Below are positions 44,587 through 53,873 of a DNA stretch of 64,000 bases, one piece after another. Position 1 is the first letter of the stretch. Every line of letters starts with the position of its first letter. The translations under genes were made by a program, and so were the position numbers. A model generated the notes under the pieces. That model was not told the DNA's origin and ran no database searches. It saw nothing but the letters and a program-made list of their open reading frames with translations. Origin of the DNA: Candidatus Saccharimonadota bacterium (GTDB taxonomy: Bacteria > Patescibacteriota > Saccharimonadia > Saccharimonadales > Saccharimonadaceae); assembly GCA_017619315.1 (NCBI GenBank), contig JAFZSN010000011.1:62001-126000 (forward strand), written 5' to 3'.

Positions 44587-46443
44587 CTAATCATCATGCA
44601 TGATGCAGCGAACGGCCATACCTAAATGTTTGTAGTAGTTACTACTACCAGGATAAACATTGTGTCCGTTGTAATCTACGTAATATGCAGTTTGCGTACC
44701 GCTGTATGTAGAAGTCCAGTAATAACCGCCACCGCCACGATAACGCACATCGTTATCAGAAATAATACCGGAAAGAACAAAGTTATTTGGATAAGAGCGA
44801 AGAGCTTCAGTGGCATTCTGACCTTCAGGTTCACCGGTATAATATGAATTTGCTTCAGTTGAAGAGTTTGCTGGAGCGGCACCTATAATTGCAACGCTAA
44901 GCTTCCAATAATCACTATACAAGGCATTAGCGTTATTTCCACCAGTAGGAAGTGACCAACCAGTGGGGCAAATGCTCGTACCCTGGATGGAGCCATTGTT
45001 ACCGTAAGTTTCACTCATGTCCGCATTAGCCGCAGACCAAGTATAATAGTTCCCATAAGAATAGGTAGCGAGATCAATGCCAGTAGAATAATCTATCCTG
45101 GCAGCGGTATTGACATTATGATAGCGCGGCATTCTCTCGGCGATGTAGTTGCCGGTTACCGTATTTACGGTGCTACCATCAGTGCTATATAGGCTATTCG
45201 CTGTCGTCACCTCATTAAAGTTAATTGCAGCTTCAGAATTGGCCAAACCAGTGAACCCGTAATCATAGCCCTCGGCCATGTTGGCATAAGAGCCGCTAGT
45301 AGTCCTACTATCAAGTCTCAAATTTTCAATCGTCCAGCAGTTACCATCATCCAATTTTGCTACCGCATATACTTGGTTGTCGCGCGCATCCTTAAGTGCA
45401 GTGACGTCACCTTCACTAAGATCCGAGCAGCCAGTCCAGCTCTGCAAATCACCGGCCGACTGTACCCAGACAGCATAAAGGCTAAATCCTTGCGGCGAAG
45501 CGATGTTGGAAGGGGTCGTAATGGTTTCATTCGGGCCATAGAATGTACCAGAGTAATCAGGCTCGGTGTTCCACCCAGCAAAACCATATCCATCGCGAGA
45601 ATAATTTGAAGCATGCAATACTACCCGGTCGTTGGCAACAACGGAATGTTTGGCCATTGTGCCTTCAACTGGGTCAAGCGAATTGGCGTGGTAGCAAATT
45701 TTGTTAGATTCACAGGCCATCGGAGTGAGCTCTGGTTCTGGGCTTGCAACGGCATAAAAATTGATAGTATTGGTGTAATTACCGGAAGCCTGGGTAGCAC
45801 TAGCTTTGGCGCCAATCTTGAATTTGATAGTGTTTCCACTATTTGGGCCATCGACAGTGTTCATTAGGATGATACCACCATTACCGCGCTCACTGGCGCT
45901 AGTGTTGTCGTCGAGCGGCAATGCTCCGTAGCCACTATAATTCGTAAACCTATTGCCATACACCCAATATTCACCATGAGAGTCACAATCTTCTACGGGT
46001 GAATAATAACAGTATGAATAACCCCAGGTGTCGTCACTGAATGACGCTAGCGAACTCTCTCCACTAGACAAATTACTAAATGCGTAATTGTTGTTGCTAG
46101 TATTCACGAGAGCATCGGTGCCATTTTTTGTACCCACCGTAGCACTAAGCTGAAAACCATATGCAGCATTCGTATCAACTGTTATAGTTACGTGGTTACT
46201 GTCAGCGTAGGAACCTGGTGCTAAACTCGGGATAACGAGATCAGATGGCGAAGACATCTGAATAGATAAAGTCGGATTAAAAGTAAAATTCACATCAACG
46301 TCAGATGAATAGGTCAATGCACTGGCGCTACGATAGGTGAGTGACAAAAAGAAAAATGGTAGTCCCAAAACAACAAAAGCACCAAGAAATTTGGAAAATA
46401 TTTCAACACTTCTACCTTTGTACATAACCATAACTAACTTCAT
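44587..46443 (-). CDS. Secreted FISUMP-domain surface protein with an InlB-type repeat
   Basis: A 618-residue exported protein. The signal peptide covers about 1-43 (hydrophobic FVVLGLPFFFLSLTY). A first beta-rich module (about 44-235) ends in QASGNYTNTINFYAVA, shared with the protein at 24707. A Listeria-Bacteroides (Flg_new/InlB B) repeat lies at about 275-327 (GYGFAGWNTEPDYSGTFYG). The rest is a Fib_succ_major (FISUMP) domain: CWTIENLRLDSR, CPTGWSLPTGG and YYWTSTYSGTQTAYYV. Such proteins are likely adhesins or fibres touching the host. The ATG lies close below AT-rich -10 candidates, so the exact start (46443 or in-frame ATGs at residues 5 and 7) is uncertain. Confidence 0.85.
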   Translation of the reverse strand: MKLVMVMYKGRSVEIFSKFLGAFVVLGLPFFFLSLTYRSASALTYSSDVDVNFTFNPTLSIQMSSPSDLVIPSLAPGSYADSNHVTITVDTNAAYGFQLSATVGTKNGTDALVNTSNNNYAFSNLSSGESSLASFSDDTWGYSYCYYSPVEDCDSHGEYWVYGNRFTNYSGYGALPLDDNTSASERGNGGIILMNTVDGPNSGNTIKFKIGAKASATQASGNYTNTINFYAVASPEPELTPMACESNKICYHANSLDPVEGTMAKHSVVANDRVVLHASNYSRDGYGFAGWNTEPDYSGTFYGPNETITTPSNIASPQGFSLYAVWVQSAGDLQSWTGCSDLSEGDVTALKDARDNQVYAVAKLDDGNCWTIENLRLDSRTTSGSYANMAEGYDYGFTGLANSEAAINFNEVTTANSLYSTDGSTVNTVTGNYIAERMPRYHNVNTAARIDYSTGIDLATYSYGNYYTWSAANADMSETYGNNGSIQGTSICPTGWSLPTGGNNANALYSDYWKLSVAIIGAAPANSSTEANSYYTGEPEGQNATEALRSYPNNFVLSGIISDNDVRYRGGGGYYWTSTYSGTQTAYYVDYNGHNVYPGSSNYYKHLGMAVRCIMHDD

Positions 46444-46516
46444 TTTAGCACAAATATTATCATTGTAAATACAAAAGTAAAGTTTTCCACAATCTACAAT
46501 TCCGCCAGGATTATGT

Positions 46517-46522
46517 TAAAAT
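46517..46522 (+). promoter_or_regulatory. -10 element of the YqeG-like gene, leaderless geometry
   Basis: TAAAAT, 6 nt before the ATG at 46529; no Shine-Dalgarno. Confidence 0.5.
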
Positions 46523-46528
46523 AGTTCC

Positions 46529-46966
46529 ATGAGCATTTTTCGTGCAGATAGATATTTCGAAAGATTCGAAGAAGTGACGCCAGAAATACTAAAAGAAGAG
46601 GGCGTCAAACTTTTACTATGTGATCTAGATAATACCATCAGGCTTCATTCCGAGAAAGAACCTGCCGACGAGTTGCAGGGCTGGGTGGCAGACTGCAAAA
46701 AAGCCGGCGTCGAAATAATGGTAGTCAGTAATAACGGACGCAAAAAAATGATGAAAAAATTTTGTGAACCAATCGGCGTAGACTGTATGTGGTGGGCCGG
46801 GAAGCCGATTCGAAACACCTTACAAAAGGCCATGGTCAAAAAAGGTTTCAAGAAAGAAGAGACCGTAATGCTAGGCGACAAATGGTCCACTGATGTACTT
46901 GCGGCAAAATTTGCCGGCGTCCGTTCCTGGAAGGTTGACCATAGAAGAAATCTCAAAAAATCATAG
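46529..46966 (+). CDS. YqeG-type HAD-IIIA phosphatase
   Basis: A 145-residue HAD phosphatase. Motif I is CDLDNT (31-36), motif II is VVSNNGR, the conserved Lys lies in AGKPIRN, and motif IV is LGDKWSTDV. This matches YqeG, a small HAD enzyme often linked to ribosome-assembly GTPases. Its end overlaps the end of recR by 6 nt, tail to tail. Confidence 0.85.
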   Translation: MSIFRADRYFERFEEVTPEILKEEGVKLLLCDLDNTIRLHSEKEPADELQGWVADCKKAGVEIMVVSNNGRKKMMKKFCEPIGVDCMWWAGKPIRNTLQKAMVKKGFKKEETVMLGDKWSTDVLAAKFAGVRSWKVDHRRNLKKS

Positions 46967-47566
46967 ATTAGTGCGATTTTCTAGCGCCGCACTAAGCGTT
47001 ATTTGATCAGCATATGAAAGATCAACCCCGAGTGGTAATCCGCGGGCAAGACGGGTGAGTTTCAAATTGGGATTTTGTTCATGCAAAATCTTTTCGAGAT
47101 AAAGTGCCGTTGATTCCCCTTCCACAGAAGGATTTGTTGCTATAATGATTTCCTTGGCGTTGTCATTATTGGCGCGCTTAATTAGTTCACCAATATGAAG
47201 TTGCTCAGGCGTAACCCCATCGATTGGCGAAATCGCACCGCCGAGCACATGATATGTCCCCTTGTACTGCTTTGTGGCTTCGATCGCATAAATATCGAGA
47301 GGCTCCTCTACCACCATAATCGTCGTTTTGTCACGAGACTCGTCCGCGTATAAAGGTGAAATCTCTTCACTGGCGTCGATCAGAGCAAAAGTAACTGGGC
47401 ACGACTTAACTTTGTCGTGCAAATTCTCTAAAGCATCACAAATACCATCCGAAATTCTCGGGTTAGCTTTAAAAAGATAGTAGGCATAGCGCTCAGCAGT
47501 TTTTGGCCCTACGCCAGGAAGCATAGCCAGAGCGTCAATGGCATTCGTCAAAGCTTTTGGCAGCAT
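46961..47566 (-). CDS. recR: Recombination mediator RecR without its zinc finger
   Basis: A 201-residue RecR that loads RecA at gaps with RecO/RecF. The helix-hairpin-helix (LAMLPGVGPKTAERYAYYL) and Toprim motifs (VVEEPLDIYAIE, GGAISPIDGVTPEQL, ATNPSVEGESTALYL) are intact. The Cys4 zinc module that normally lies between them is replaced by SCPVTFALIDASEEISPLY, which retains only one Cys. The start at 47566 follows the ybaB stop by 1 nt; a longer frame inside ybaB is rejected. Confidence 0.93.
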   Translation of the reverse strand: MLPKALTNAIDALAMLPGVGPKTAERYAYYLFKANPRISDGICDALENLHDKVKSCPVTFALIDASEEISPLYADESRDKTTIMVVEEPLDIYAIEATKQYKGTYHVLGGAISPIDGVTPEQLHIGELIKRANNDNAKEIIIATNPSVEGESTALYLEKILHEQNPNLKLTRLARGLPLGVDLSYADQITLSAALENRTNL

Positions 47567-47567
47567 A

Positions 47568-47870
47568 TTACATTCCGAGGCCGAGATTGCCAAGACCACC
47601 CATCAGTGGCTTCATTTTGTCAGTGGCAATTTCTTGTGCTTTAGCAAAACCGTCACGCATGCAGTTCTCGATCCAGCGTTCGAGTTCGTGGATATCATCG
47701 AGGTCAACTTTTTCGGGGTCGATCTTAACTTTTTTGACTTTAAGTTCACCGTTAATCTGAACGATTACGGCGCCATCGCCAGCTTCAACTTCGACAACTT
47801 CGTTTTTGAGTTCTTTTTGAGCTTTACGTAATTGATTCAATAATTTCATTTGGTCCATCTTCTGACCCAT
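47568..47870 (-). CDS. YbaB/EbfC nucleoid-associated protein
   Basis: A 100-residue DNA-binding dimer, commonly next to recR and dnaX as here. LLNQLRKAQKELKN forms the N-terminal helix, GDGAVIVQINGELKVKKVKIDPE the central sheet, and a Gly/Met-rich tail (MGGLGNLGLGM) is typical. AAGGAGA precedes the ATG within the end of the upstream gene, and the stop is 1 nt from recR. Confidence 0.92.
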   Translation of the reverse strand: MGQKMDQMKLLNQLRKAQKELKNEVVEVEAGDGAVIVQINGELKVKKVKIDPEKVDLDDIHELERWIENCMRDGFAKAQEIATDKMKPLMGGLGNLGLGM

Positions 47871-47871
47871 A

Positions 47872-49317
47872 CTATTCTCCTTGATTTACTGTTGCTGTAT
47901 ATAGATATATTATATCAGAATTATCTTTCCTTGGCGAAGTGATTATGCGGTAAAGCGAGTAATTCTCGGGAACTTCCGATCGATCACCCATAACCGCAAT
48001 CTTCTCGGCAGAAGTATTAACCTTGTTGGAAACCCTGAGGCTGGTTTTGTCCTCCAAGATCTTATAAAAATCAAAATGATCTTGCACCACGAGTGTTTCG
48101 TCTGTGAGATTCTTGCTGATTATCGACAGATTATTGTTGAACGAATCGGCAATGTTCGGGTTGTAGCGGTAACCATAAATATACTGCAAAAGCCCAGAAA
48201 TAATCATAATCCCAAATAGTAGAGTGATCGGGAAAAGCGCCGAAATTCTAGCATAAGGATTCTCCGGGAATAGACCATACCACTTTTCAAGCAAGTATTT
48301 AATACCGTGAGCGGTCAAGATCGACAAAGGTAGAATAATAAAGATAACGGCATTTGGATTGAACCCAGTGATGATAATACAAAAGATTAGGAGCATCGTG
48401 GCGATGGAGTTGCGTGAAGCAAAGAATCCCTTAGTGGTCGAAAAGAGGCCAATGAGAGCTAGCGCGAGAGTCGGCAGGCTAATGAGCGGTGAAAGGAAAA
48501 CTCCTTCGCTACTATTGTGCCATGAAAACACTGGCGAGAACCCATAGCCGATATTTCGGAAGAAGGATCCTGTTTCAAAACCGGAGCTAAACAATAGTTC
48601 AGAAATAGTATCCGGGCGTTGGAAGATATTAACGCCAAGCAATACAAATCCAGCCAGTATTATTAACCCAACTAGGACCAAAGGTAGCTTCGGCAGACTC
48701 TTTACCACAAAGCGGAGATGCGGTTGAGCTAGTAGGAACACGACGCAAAGAATTGCAAAATAAATCATATAAGGCGTAAACAACGAGAAGAGCATTGCGA
48801 TGGCAAATACGAAACTATACATTGGTTTTGGACGCTTCTCGCCTTGGATTTTGGACCCGAGCCACAACAATAGGGTCGGCCAAAAGACAATCATGATGAG
48901 TGGCGTGCCAGACCCGGCTAGGAACAAAAACGGGGTAGACAAAACAATCAGACACGAGGCTATGAGCGAAACATTGCTCTTAAACCACCTATTAAGTAGT
49001 AATATCAAAAGTAAGCCAAGCACTAGCCCGATAATAATACTCGGCAGTTTAATTGCATAAGCAGTTAGTCCGAATAGCTTAATCGAAACCTTCTGCAAAG
49101 CGTGATATGGCATATCGACCATATTGCCGGTAAATAAATTATCTGGGCTAAGATAATAAGAAGTTGTGGCGGAATCGATTTCTGCATCCGAAAGCCCGTT
49201 CTGCGCGATTAGCGGCAACGAAATAAGCAGCGTAATAAAGGCAACGCCAAGTATAATATAACCAATCAAAAACCGATAACGGTACAGAAAAAGTTTAGAA
49301 ATAGTTCTTTTCTTCAC
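47872..49317 (-). CDS. GT-C-fold membrane glycosyltransferase
   Basis: A 481-residue protein with 10-12 predicted membrane helices. The first outer loop carries SDAEIDSA, the acidic DxE-like motif of GT-C (PMT/ArnT) enzymes that use lipid-linked sugars. A soluble C-terminal region of about 90 residues follows. It probably glycosylates envelope proteins or lipids. The start is GTG, exactly 6 nt after TATAAT, within the dnaB-proximal gap. The last codons supply the ribosome site of ybaB. Confidence 0.8.
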   Translation of the reverse strand: MKKRTISKLFLYRYRFLIGYIILGVAFITLLISLPLIAQNGLSDAEIDSATTSYYLSPDNLFTGNMVDMPYHALQKVSIKLFGLTAYAIKLPSIIIGLVLGLLLILLLNRWFKSNVSLIASCLIVLSTPFLFLAGSGTPLIMIVFWPTLLLWLGSKIQGEKRPKPMYSFVFAIAMLFSLFTPYMIYFAILCVVFLLAQPHLRFVVKSLPKLPLVLVGLIILAGFVLLGVNIFQRPDTISELLFSSGFETGSFFRNIGYGFSPVFSWHNSSEGVFLSPLISLPTLALALIGLFSTTKGFFASRNSIATMLLIFCIIITGFNPNAVIFIILPLSILTAHGIKYLLEKWYGLFPENPYARISALFPITLLFGIMIISGLLQYIYGYRYNPNIADSFNNNLSIISKNLTDETLVVQDHFDFYKILEDKTSLRVSNKVNTSAEKIAVMGDRSEVPENYSLYRIITSPRKDNSDIIYLYTATVNQGE

Positions 49318-49323
49318 ATAAGT

Positions 49324-49329
49324 ATTATA
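49324..49329 (-). promoter_or_regulatory. -10 element of the GT-C gene, leaderless GTG start
   Basis: TATAAT on the minus strand, 6 nt before a GTG start, immediately after the dnaB stop codon. Confidence 0.5.
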
Positions 49330-49332
49330 CTA

Positions 49333-50697
49333 CTATTCGTGTGTAGCATCAAGTGACATAAAACGTAGAAGTTCTGGGTGGAAGTATAGCTCAATTTTAC
49401 CGACGGCGCCATGGCGGTGCTTTGCAACGAGTAGTTCTGTTATATGGGTCTCTTCGTAATTGTCGTCGTTTTGTTTGTAGTAATCAGGACGGTGCAAGAA
49501 CATCACAAGGTCGGCATCCTGCTCGATAGAACCAGAATCACGAAGATCCGATAGCACCGGTCTCGGGTCGTCACGCCCCGTCACATTACGAGAAAGCTGC
49601 GCCAACGCAATCACCGGGATACTTAGTTCCCTGGCTAGAATCTTTAGACCACGTGAAACCTCGGTCACCTCCTGAACCCTATTTCCCTTGTAGCGGTCCG
49701 AACCCTGAATAAGCTGCAAATAGTCCACGATCACGACACCGATATCGTGGTCATGCATTGCTCTTCTAGCTTTATTACGAAGTTCCACGACCGTCATCGA
49801 GCTAGTATCGTCAATATAAATCGGTAGCTCGTCCATCTCATCCATCGCATCGCCAATTTTCTGGAATTCCTCATCCGACAAATTACCAGTTCGCATTTTC
49901 CAGTTATCTACACCCGATACATCAGAAATCATTCTGTCCACAATTTCGTTTGCCGCCATCTCCATCGAGAAGAAGAGTACGCCTTTTTTGTTGATGGTAG
50001 CAATATTGTAAGCCAAGTTTTGCGCGAAAGTCGTTTTACCCATTGCTGGGCGGGCGCCGATAATTATAAGATCACCTTTCTGAAAACCAGCTGTCTTCTT
50101 ATCGAGATCACGGAAGCCAGTTTTAAGGCCGCGGAGCGCTCCTTTATTTTTATGCAAATCATCAATGCGATCAAAAGCATCCGCGAGTAGTTGATCGATC
50201 GGCACATAATCGCTTTTTACGATTTTGTCGGAAACTTCAAACAGTTCACGCTCGGCATGACCAATCAGGTCATCGGTATTGGCGTCATCTTCATAAGCTT
50301 TCCTCACAATCTCGGTGCCAGCCGTAATAAGGCGACGCCTGGTGGAGGCTTTCTCGATAATCTCTGCGTAAGCTTTAGCGTGGGACGCAACCGGTACAAA
50401 ATTTGACAAATCAGTAAGATAAGACGCAGAACCAATTTCGGATAATTTCTTCTTGGATTTCAGCTCGGTAGTGAGCGTCAAAAGATCAATCGGTTTGTGT
50501 TTGTCATATAGATCGATAATGGACTCATAAATGATCTGATGTCTTTTTTCATAAAAATCACGAGGTTTCAAAATCGTCAAAACTTCCGGCAAAACGTCGT
50601 TGTCGATTATGATAGCGCCAAGAACAGACTTCTCTGCAACTTCATCGTACGGCGGCATGCGGCCGTCTTTTTTAGAATGGGTTTCCTCCTCTGTCAT
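49333..50697 (-). CDS. dnaB: Replicative DNA helicase DnaB
   Basis: A hexameric fork helicase, 454 residues. The N-terminal domain starts MPPYDEVAEKSVLGAIIIDN. The RecA-like domain has Walker A IGARPAMGKTTF, Walker B VVIVDYLQLI and the arginine-finger region SDLRDSGSIEQDADLVMFLHR. No intein. GGAGAGG lies 6 nt before the ATG, inside the end of dnaX (26-nt overlap), so helicase and clamp loader are translationally coupled. Confidence 0.96.
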   Translation of the reverse strand: MTEEETHSKKDGRMPPYDEVAEKSVLGAIIIDNDVLPEVLTILKPRDFYEKRHQIIYESIIDLYDKHKPIDLLTLTTELKSKKKLSEIGSASYLTDLSNFVPVASHAKAYAEIIEKASTRRRLITAGTEIVRKAYEDDANTDDLIGHAERELFEVSDKIVKSDYVPIDQLLADAFDRIDDLHKNKGALRGLKTGFRDLDKKTAGFQKGDLIIIGARPAMGKTTFAQNLAYNIATINKKGVLFFSMEMAANEIVDRMISDVSGVDNWKMRTGNLSDEEFQKIGDAMDEMDELPIYIDDTSSMTVVELRNKARRAMHDHDIGVVIVDYLQLIQGSDRYKGNRVQEVTEVSRGLKILARELSIPVIALAQLSRNVTGRDDPRPVLSDLRDSGSIEQDADLVMFLHRPDYYKQNDDNYEETHITELLVAKHRHGAVGKIELYFHPELLRFMSLDATHE

Positions 50698-52138
50698 TTA
50701 ATACCTCTCCACCCATTATATCAGATAATCTAGATAGCGTAGCATCATTTTTTGTATCGTTCGGGGAATCCGTCACGTCATGTATTGTAATTTTTACACC
50801 GACGCCAGCCGCTTCCTGTAATATCTTTTTGTTATTTTCGCGTCCGATAATATTTTTCGTAATTTTCTTAGTGGGATAAATATGTAACGCCTCACCATCA
50901 AATGAATGATTCGTGCGGCCTAGCTGCGAGTGAAGAACATCACTTTTCTCCATTACGATGGCTAGAAACTTTTCCCAGTCAAAACTTACATTCTCGCTGG
51001 GCTTGGGTTTCTGGATAGGCTCTTCTTCGGCTATAACTTTTGCGGGTTGACTGACAGGCGCAGCTGGAGCTTTCGGTTGGGCGGAAGCGAGTTTAGCGCG
51101 ATCTTTAAAAGAAGGCTTCGCAGCCGGTTGCGCAGAAGCCTGCGCGGCGGGATGCGCTGTAGTTTGCGTAGCAGCATGCGTCGCCGGCTGCAGAGCGGCT
51201 ACACTAGTTTTTTTAAGAGCACCGCTGAGTGCTACTAAGAGCTTTGCCTCGGAATAAGGTGCCTTTACGTTCGGAAGCTCTGCAAGCAGTCCAATTAGAT
51301 CGGGCTCAGGTGATTCGATAATGGTCGCTATTAATTCATCGGCAATCGTGTCGGCCTTAATACCAGCAGATAGAAGCTCTTTAACGATATTAAACACACC
51401 ACTAGTGTCGCTAGATTTATAAGCAGCAAGAAGAGTTTTGATTTTTTCGTCTTCAGGAAGCCCCATAGCATTAATCACCATCTCTTCCGTAATTTCGTCC
51501 TGGGACAAAGATGATAATTGGTCAAGCAGCGATAAAGTGTCTCTAAACGAACCGCCACCTCTTTTTATAATAATCCTGATGGCGCCGTCGGTGATTTTGA
51601 TTTTCTCCTTATCGGTAATCTTCTTCAGGTAGTCAAACATCACATCCGGCTCAGCGAGTTTAAAAGTAAAGCACTGAGCTCTCGACGTGATAGTGACCGG
51701 TACTTTGTAGGCGTCCGTCGTCGCCATAATAAAGATTACGTGCTTCGGCGGCTCCTCCAAAGTTTTAAGAAGCGCGTTGAAGGCTTCCTTGGTCAACATG
51801 TGGACTTCGTCAATAATATATACCTTGTATTTACCGCTCGACGGAGCGATCGCAACTTTTTCGCGGAGCTCCCGAATATTATCAATACCGCGGTTAGACG
51901 CGCCATCGATTTCGATGATATCAATATATTCGTCCTCGATATCATATTTAAAACCATTTACTTCGTGGGCCAAAATCCTCGCCACGCTAGTTTTACCGCA
52001 TCCCCTCGGACCAATAAAAAGGTAGGCGTGGTTAATTTTATTCTGTTCGAGCGACTTTATGAGCGGCCCAGTAACCTGTTCCTCACCAACAACATCAGCG
52101 AGAGAAAGTGGCCGATATCTTCTATAAAGACTTTTCAT
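50672..52138 (-). CDS. dnaX: DNA polymerase III gamma/tau subunit lacking the zinc module
   Basis: The clamp-loader ATPase, 488 residues. Walker A is GPRGCGKTSVA, Walker B IIDEVHML, sensor 1 MATTDAYKVP and the SRAQCFTF (SRC-like) motif are present. The Cys4 zinc-binding insertion that normally follows the first helix is missing: LAHEVNGFKYDIEDEYIDII runs straight into EIDGASNRGIDNIRELRE. An Ala/Gln/Pro-rich linker (about 325-385) with AAQP/TAHP repeats leads to a C-terminal tau-like domain. No slippery A-run was noticed. Confidence 0.95.
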   Translation of the reverse strand: MKSLYRRYRPLSLADVVGEEQVTGPLIKSLEQNKINHAYLFIGPRGCGKTSVARILAHEVNGFKYDIEDEYIDIIEIDGASNRGIDNIRELREKVAIAPSSGKYKVYIIDEVHMLTKEAFNALLKTLEEPPKHVIFIMATTDAYKVPVTITSRAQCFTFKLAEPDVMFDYLKKITDKEKIKITDGAIRIIIKRGGGSFRDTLSLLDQLSSLSQDEITEEMVINAMGLPEDEKIKTLLAAYKSSDTSGVFNIVKELLSAGIKADTIADELIATIIESPEPDLIGLLAELPNVKAPYSEAKLLVALSGALKKTSVAALQPATHAATQTTAHPAAQASAQPAAKPSFKDRAKLASAQPKAPAAPVSQPAKVIAEEEPIQKPKPSENVSFDWEKFLAIVMEKSDVLHSQLGRTNHSFDGEALHIYPTKKITKNIIGRENNKKILQEAAGVGVKITIHDVTDSPNDTKNDATLSRLSDIMGGEVLNDRGGNPF

Positions 52139-52146
52139 TCAGCTAA

Positions 52147-52665
52147 TTACAAAGCCGCCTCTACTGCAGCCCAAGTGGCATCCTCATTGTCAGCCGGGAT
52201 CACCACCGATACCTGAGCGCCTTCGTGCAAATGGAAATATGTCACCGAAGCATAGAGAATCTGATATTCTTTCCCAGCGACCTCTACAAAATATTTATCA
52301 TCGTGATGTGAAAGCGTACCAATTACGGTCTTACGCTCCACTGGACCAATTTGCTTGTACATGAATTTACCATCATCGCTAATGGTGAGCTTCATAATGT
52401 CGCCCTCAACTAGCTTTGACTTAGATGCGTAGTTTGCCGGGACAGGATAATTCTTACCATCAGGACCAATCATAATCTGGCCATCAAAGATCCCTTCGAT
52501 CACTTTGCCTTCTGGTGTGGACATAACATTATCACTTGGCACAGCGATAGTATCGCCATCGCCCAAAATGGAAATCAAAAGTTCTTTTGCAGCTGATAAA
52601 TTAGTCTCTGCTTCTCCAAGCAAACTTCGTAAACGTTTTATTTGTTTTTCTGGTATTTCAGACAT
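52147..52665 (-). CDS. Conserved-looking hypothetical protein, 172 aa
   Basis: A soluble protein starting with a predicted coiled-coil (about 1-35, EKQIKRLRSLLGEAETNLSA), followed by two small beta domains. The first has EGIFDGQIMIGPDGKNYPVP and the second KYFVEVAGKEYQILYAS. Its place directly upstream of dnaX (8-nt gap) suggests co-transcription with replication genes. I do not recognise a named family. The ATG at 52665 is preferred over a GTG directly before it; the AGGTG nearby is close for a ribosome site. Confidence 0.65.
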   Translation of the reverse strand: MSEIPEKQIKRLRSLLGEAETNLSAAKELLISILGDGDTIAVPSDNVMSTPEGKVIEGIFDGQIMIGPDGKNYPVPANYASKSKLVEGDIMKLTISDDGKFMYKQIGPVERKTVIGTLSHHDDKYFVEVAGKEYQILYASVTYFHLHEGAQVSVVIPADNEDATWAAVEAAL

Positions 52666-52799
52666 CACCTCGCATTCCTGTCTAAATATAATATTAATAT
52701 TATATTATATCCAACGACAAATAAAGTCAATAGAACACAACCAAACTTTTCCACCAAATTAACATCGGTCAAAGCTAAAATGTTGTAAATTTTACAATA

Positions 52800-53852
52800 C
52801 TAGTTATGCTTCCAAAGTCCGGTGTGTTTTTGTCCGTCGTAGACCATGGTCGGGATACCCTTGACCCTTAATTCATCCTCGACGATTCTCTGATTTTGGT
52901 CTAATTTGTCACTCGTCTCGGGATATCCTGAAATCTTCTCAACCTCCTCAATTTCTGTGTCTTTGAGCCCAAAGCTTTTTAGCCAGGATTTCAATTTGAG
53001 GACTGCTTCGTCGTGATTGTATTCGTCGTTAAATAACGATTGATAGGATCTACCTTCGCTGTTTTCTCCTACGAAAACTTTATCGATAATTTGCATTGCT
53101 AGCCCAGATTTAACCTGCTCGGCAGCGAACATATATCTCACGATTGTCTCAGAATTCTTAAACTTATAATTCCCGTCTCCGTCACGAATTGGGAAAGGCA
53201 CCAAGCGCACGTTGTAGTCGTCAAAGAACCCGGCCTCCTTTTGGTTGCGATATGAAATCATACAAACAGAGCAACCCGGGTCAAAGATATCGATAGCAAC
53301 TGACTTTTCATCCGAAGAAGCGGGCGAAGCGGAAATATAATTAAAACTATAATCCTCAGGATTATAAGTCCTAAATTTGTCCGGGATCGCTTCAAAGATT
53401 TCGCCCCATTCAGTGAACCAGCGTCCAGTCGCTTCGAGTGGGTTCGATGGCTCGACTTCGTCAATCGAGCAAACCTCGGCGCCCATCGTACAAGCGGAAG
53501 GCTTCGTTACATTACAGGAACCAAGCGCCCAGAGCGCGAGCAGCGATTTGATAGCTGTAAGGATTGCCCAGACGGCAACCACGACAATCACGATCGACAA
53601 AACTTCAATAAGAATCGACAAAGGTTTCACCCACTTAGGGTGCTTCAACATAATACGAGAAAGCAGAGTATTCTTAACGTCGTCCTTAAAGCCAGTTTCG
53701 CATTTTTGTAGGCGCACCTTTTTCCAGAGACAACCCCAAGCTTTCTTCATGGCTTTGAGGTAGGCTTTACCAACTTTTGGTTTGAAAATCGAAATAATCG
53801 CAACAAAAACACCAATAAGCCCTAGTATTATAAAAGCCGCTATGCACACCAT
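52800..53852 (-). CDS. Membrane-anchored thioredoxin-fold protein
   Basis: A 350-residue protein with hydrophobic helices at about 3-22 and 77-110. The outer domain is thioredoxin-like, with Cys194-x-x-Cys197 in DPGCSVCMISY and a cis-Pro segment KGIPTMVYDG near the end, as in DsbA-like oxidoreductases. Extra Cys occur at about 113, 121 and 128, just outside the second helix. It probably forms or moves disulfides in exported proteins, such as the Cys-containing surface proteins in this window. No VKOR or DsbB partner is adjacent. Confidence 0.75.
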   Translation of the reverse strand: MVCIAAFIILGLIGVFVAIISIFKPKVGKAYLKAMKKAWGCLWKKVRLQKCETGFKDDVKNTLLSRIMLKHPKWVKPLSILIEVLSIVIVVVAVWAILTAIKSLLALWALGSCNVTKPSACTMGAEVCSIDEVEPSNPLEATGRWFTEWGEIFEAIPDKFRTYNPEDYSFNYISASPASSDEKSVAIDIFDPGCSVCMISYRNQKEAGFFDDYNVRLVPFPIRDGDGNYKFKNSETIVRYMFAAEQVKSGLAMQIIDKVFVGENSEGRSYQSLFNDEYNHDEAVLKLKSWLKSFGLKDTEIEEVEKISGYPETSDKLDQNQRIVEDELRVKGIPTMVYDGQKHTGLWKHN

Positions 53853-53873
53853 AATATTATTATTCTAACACAC

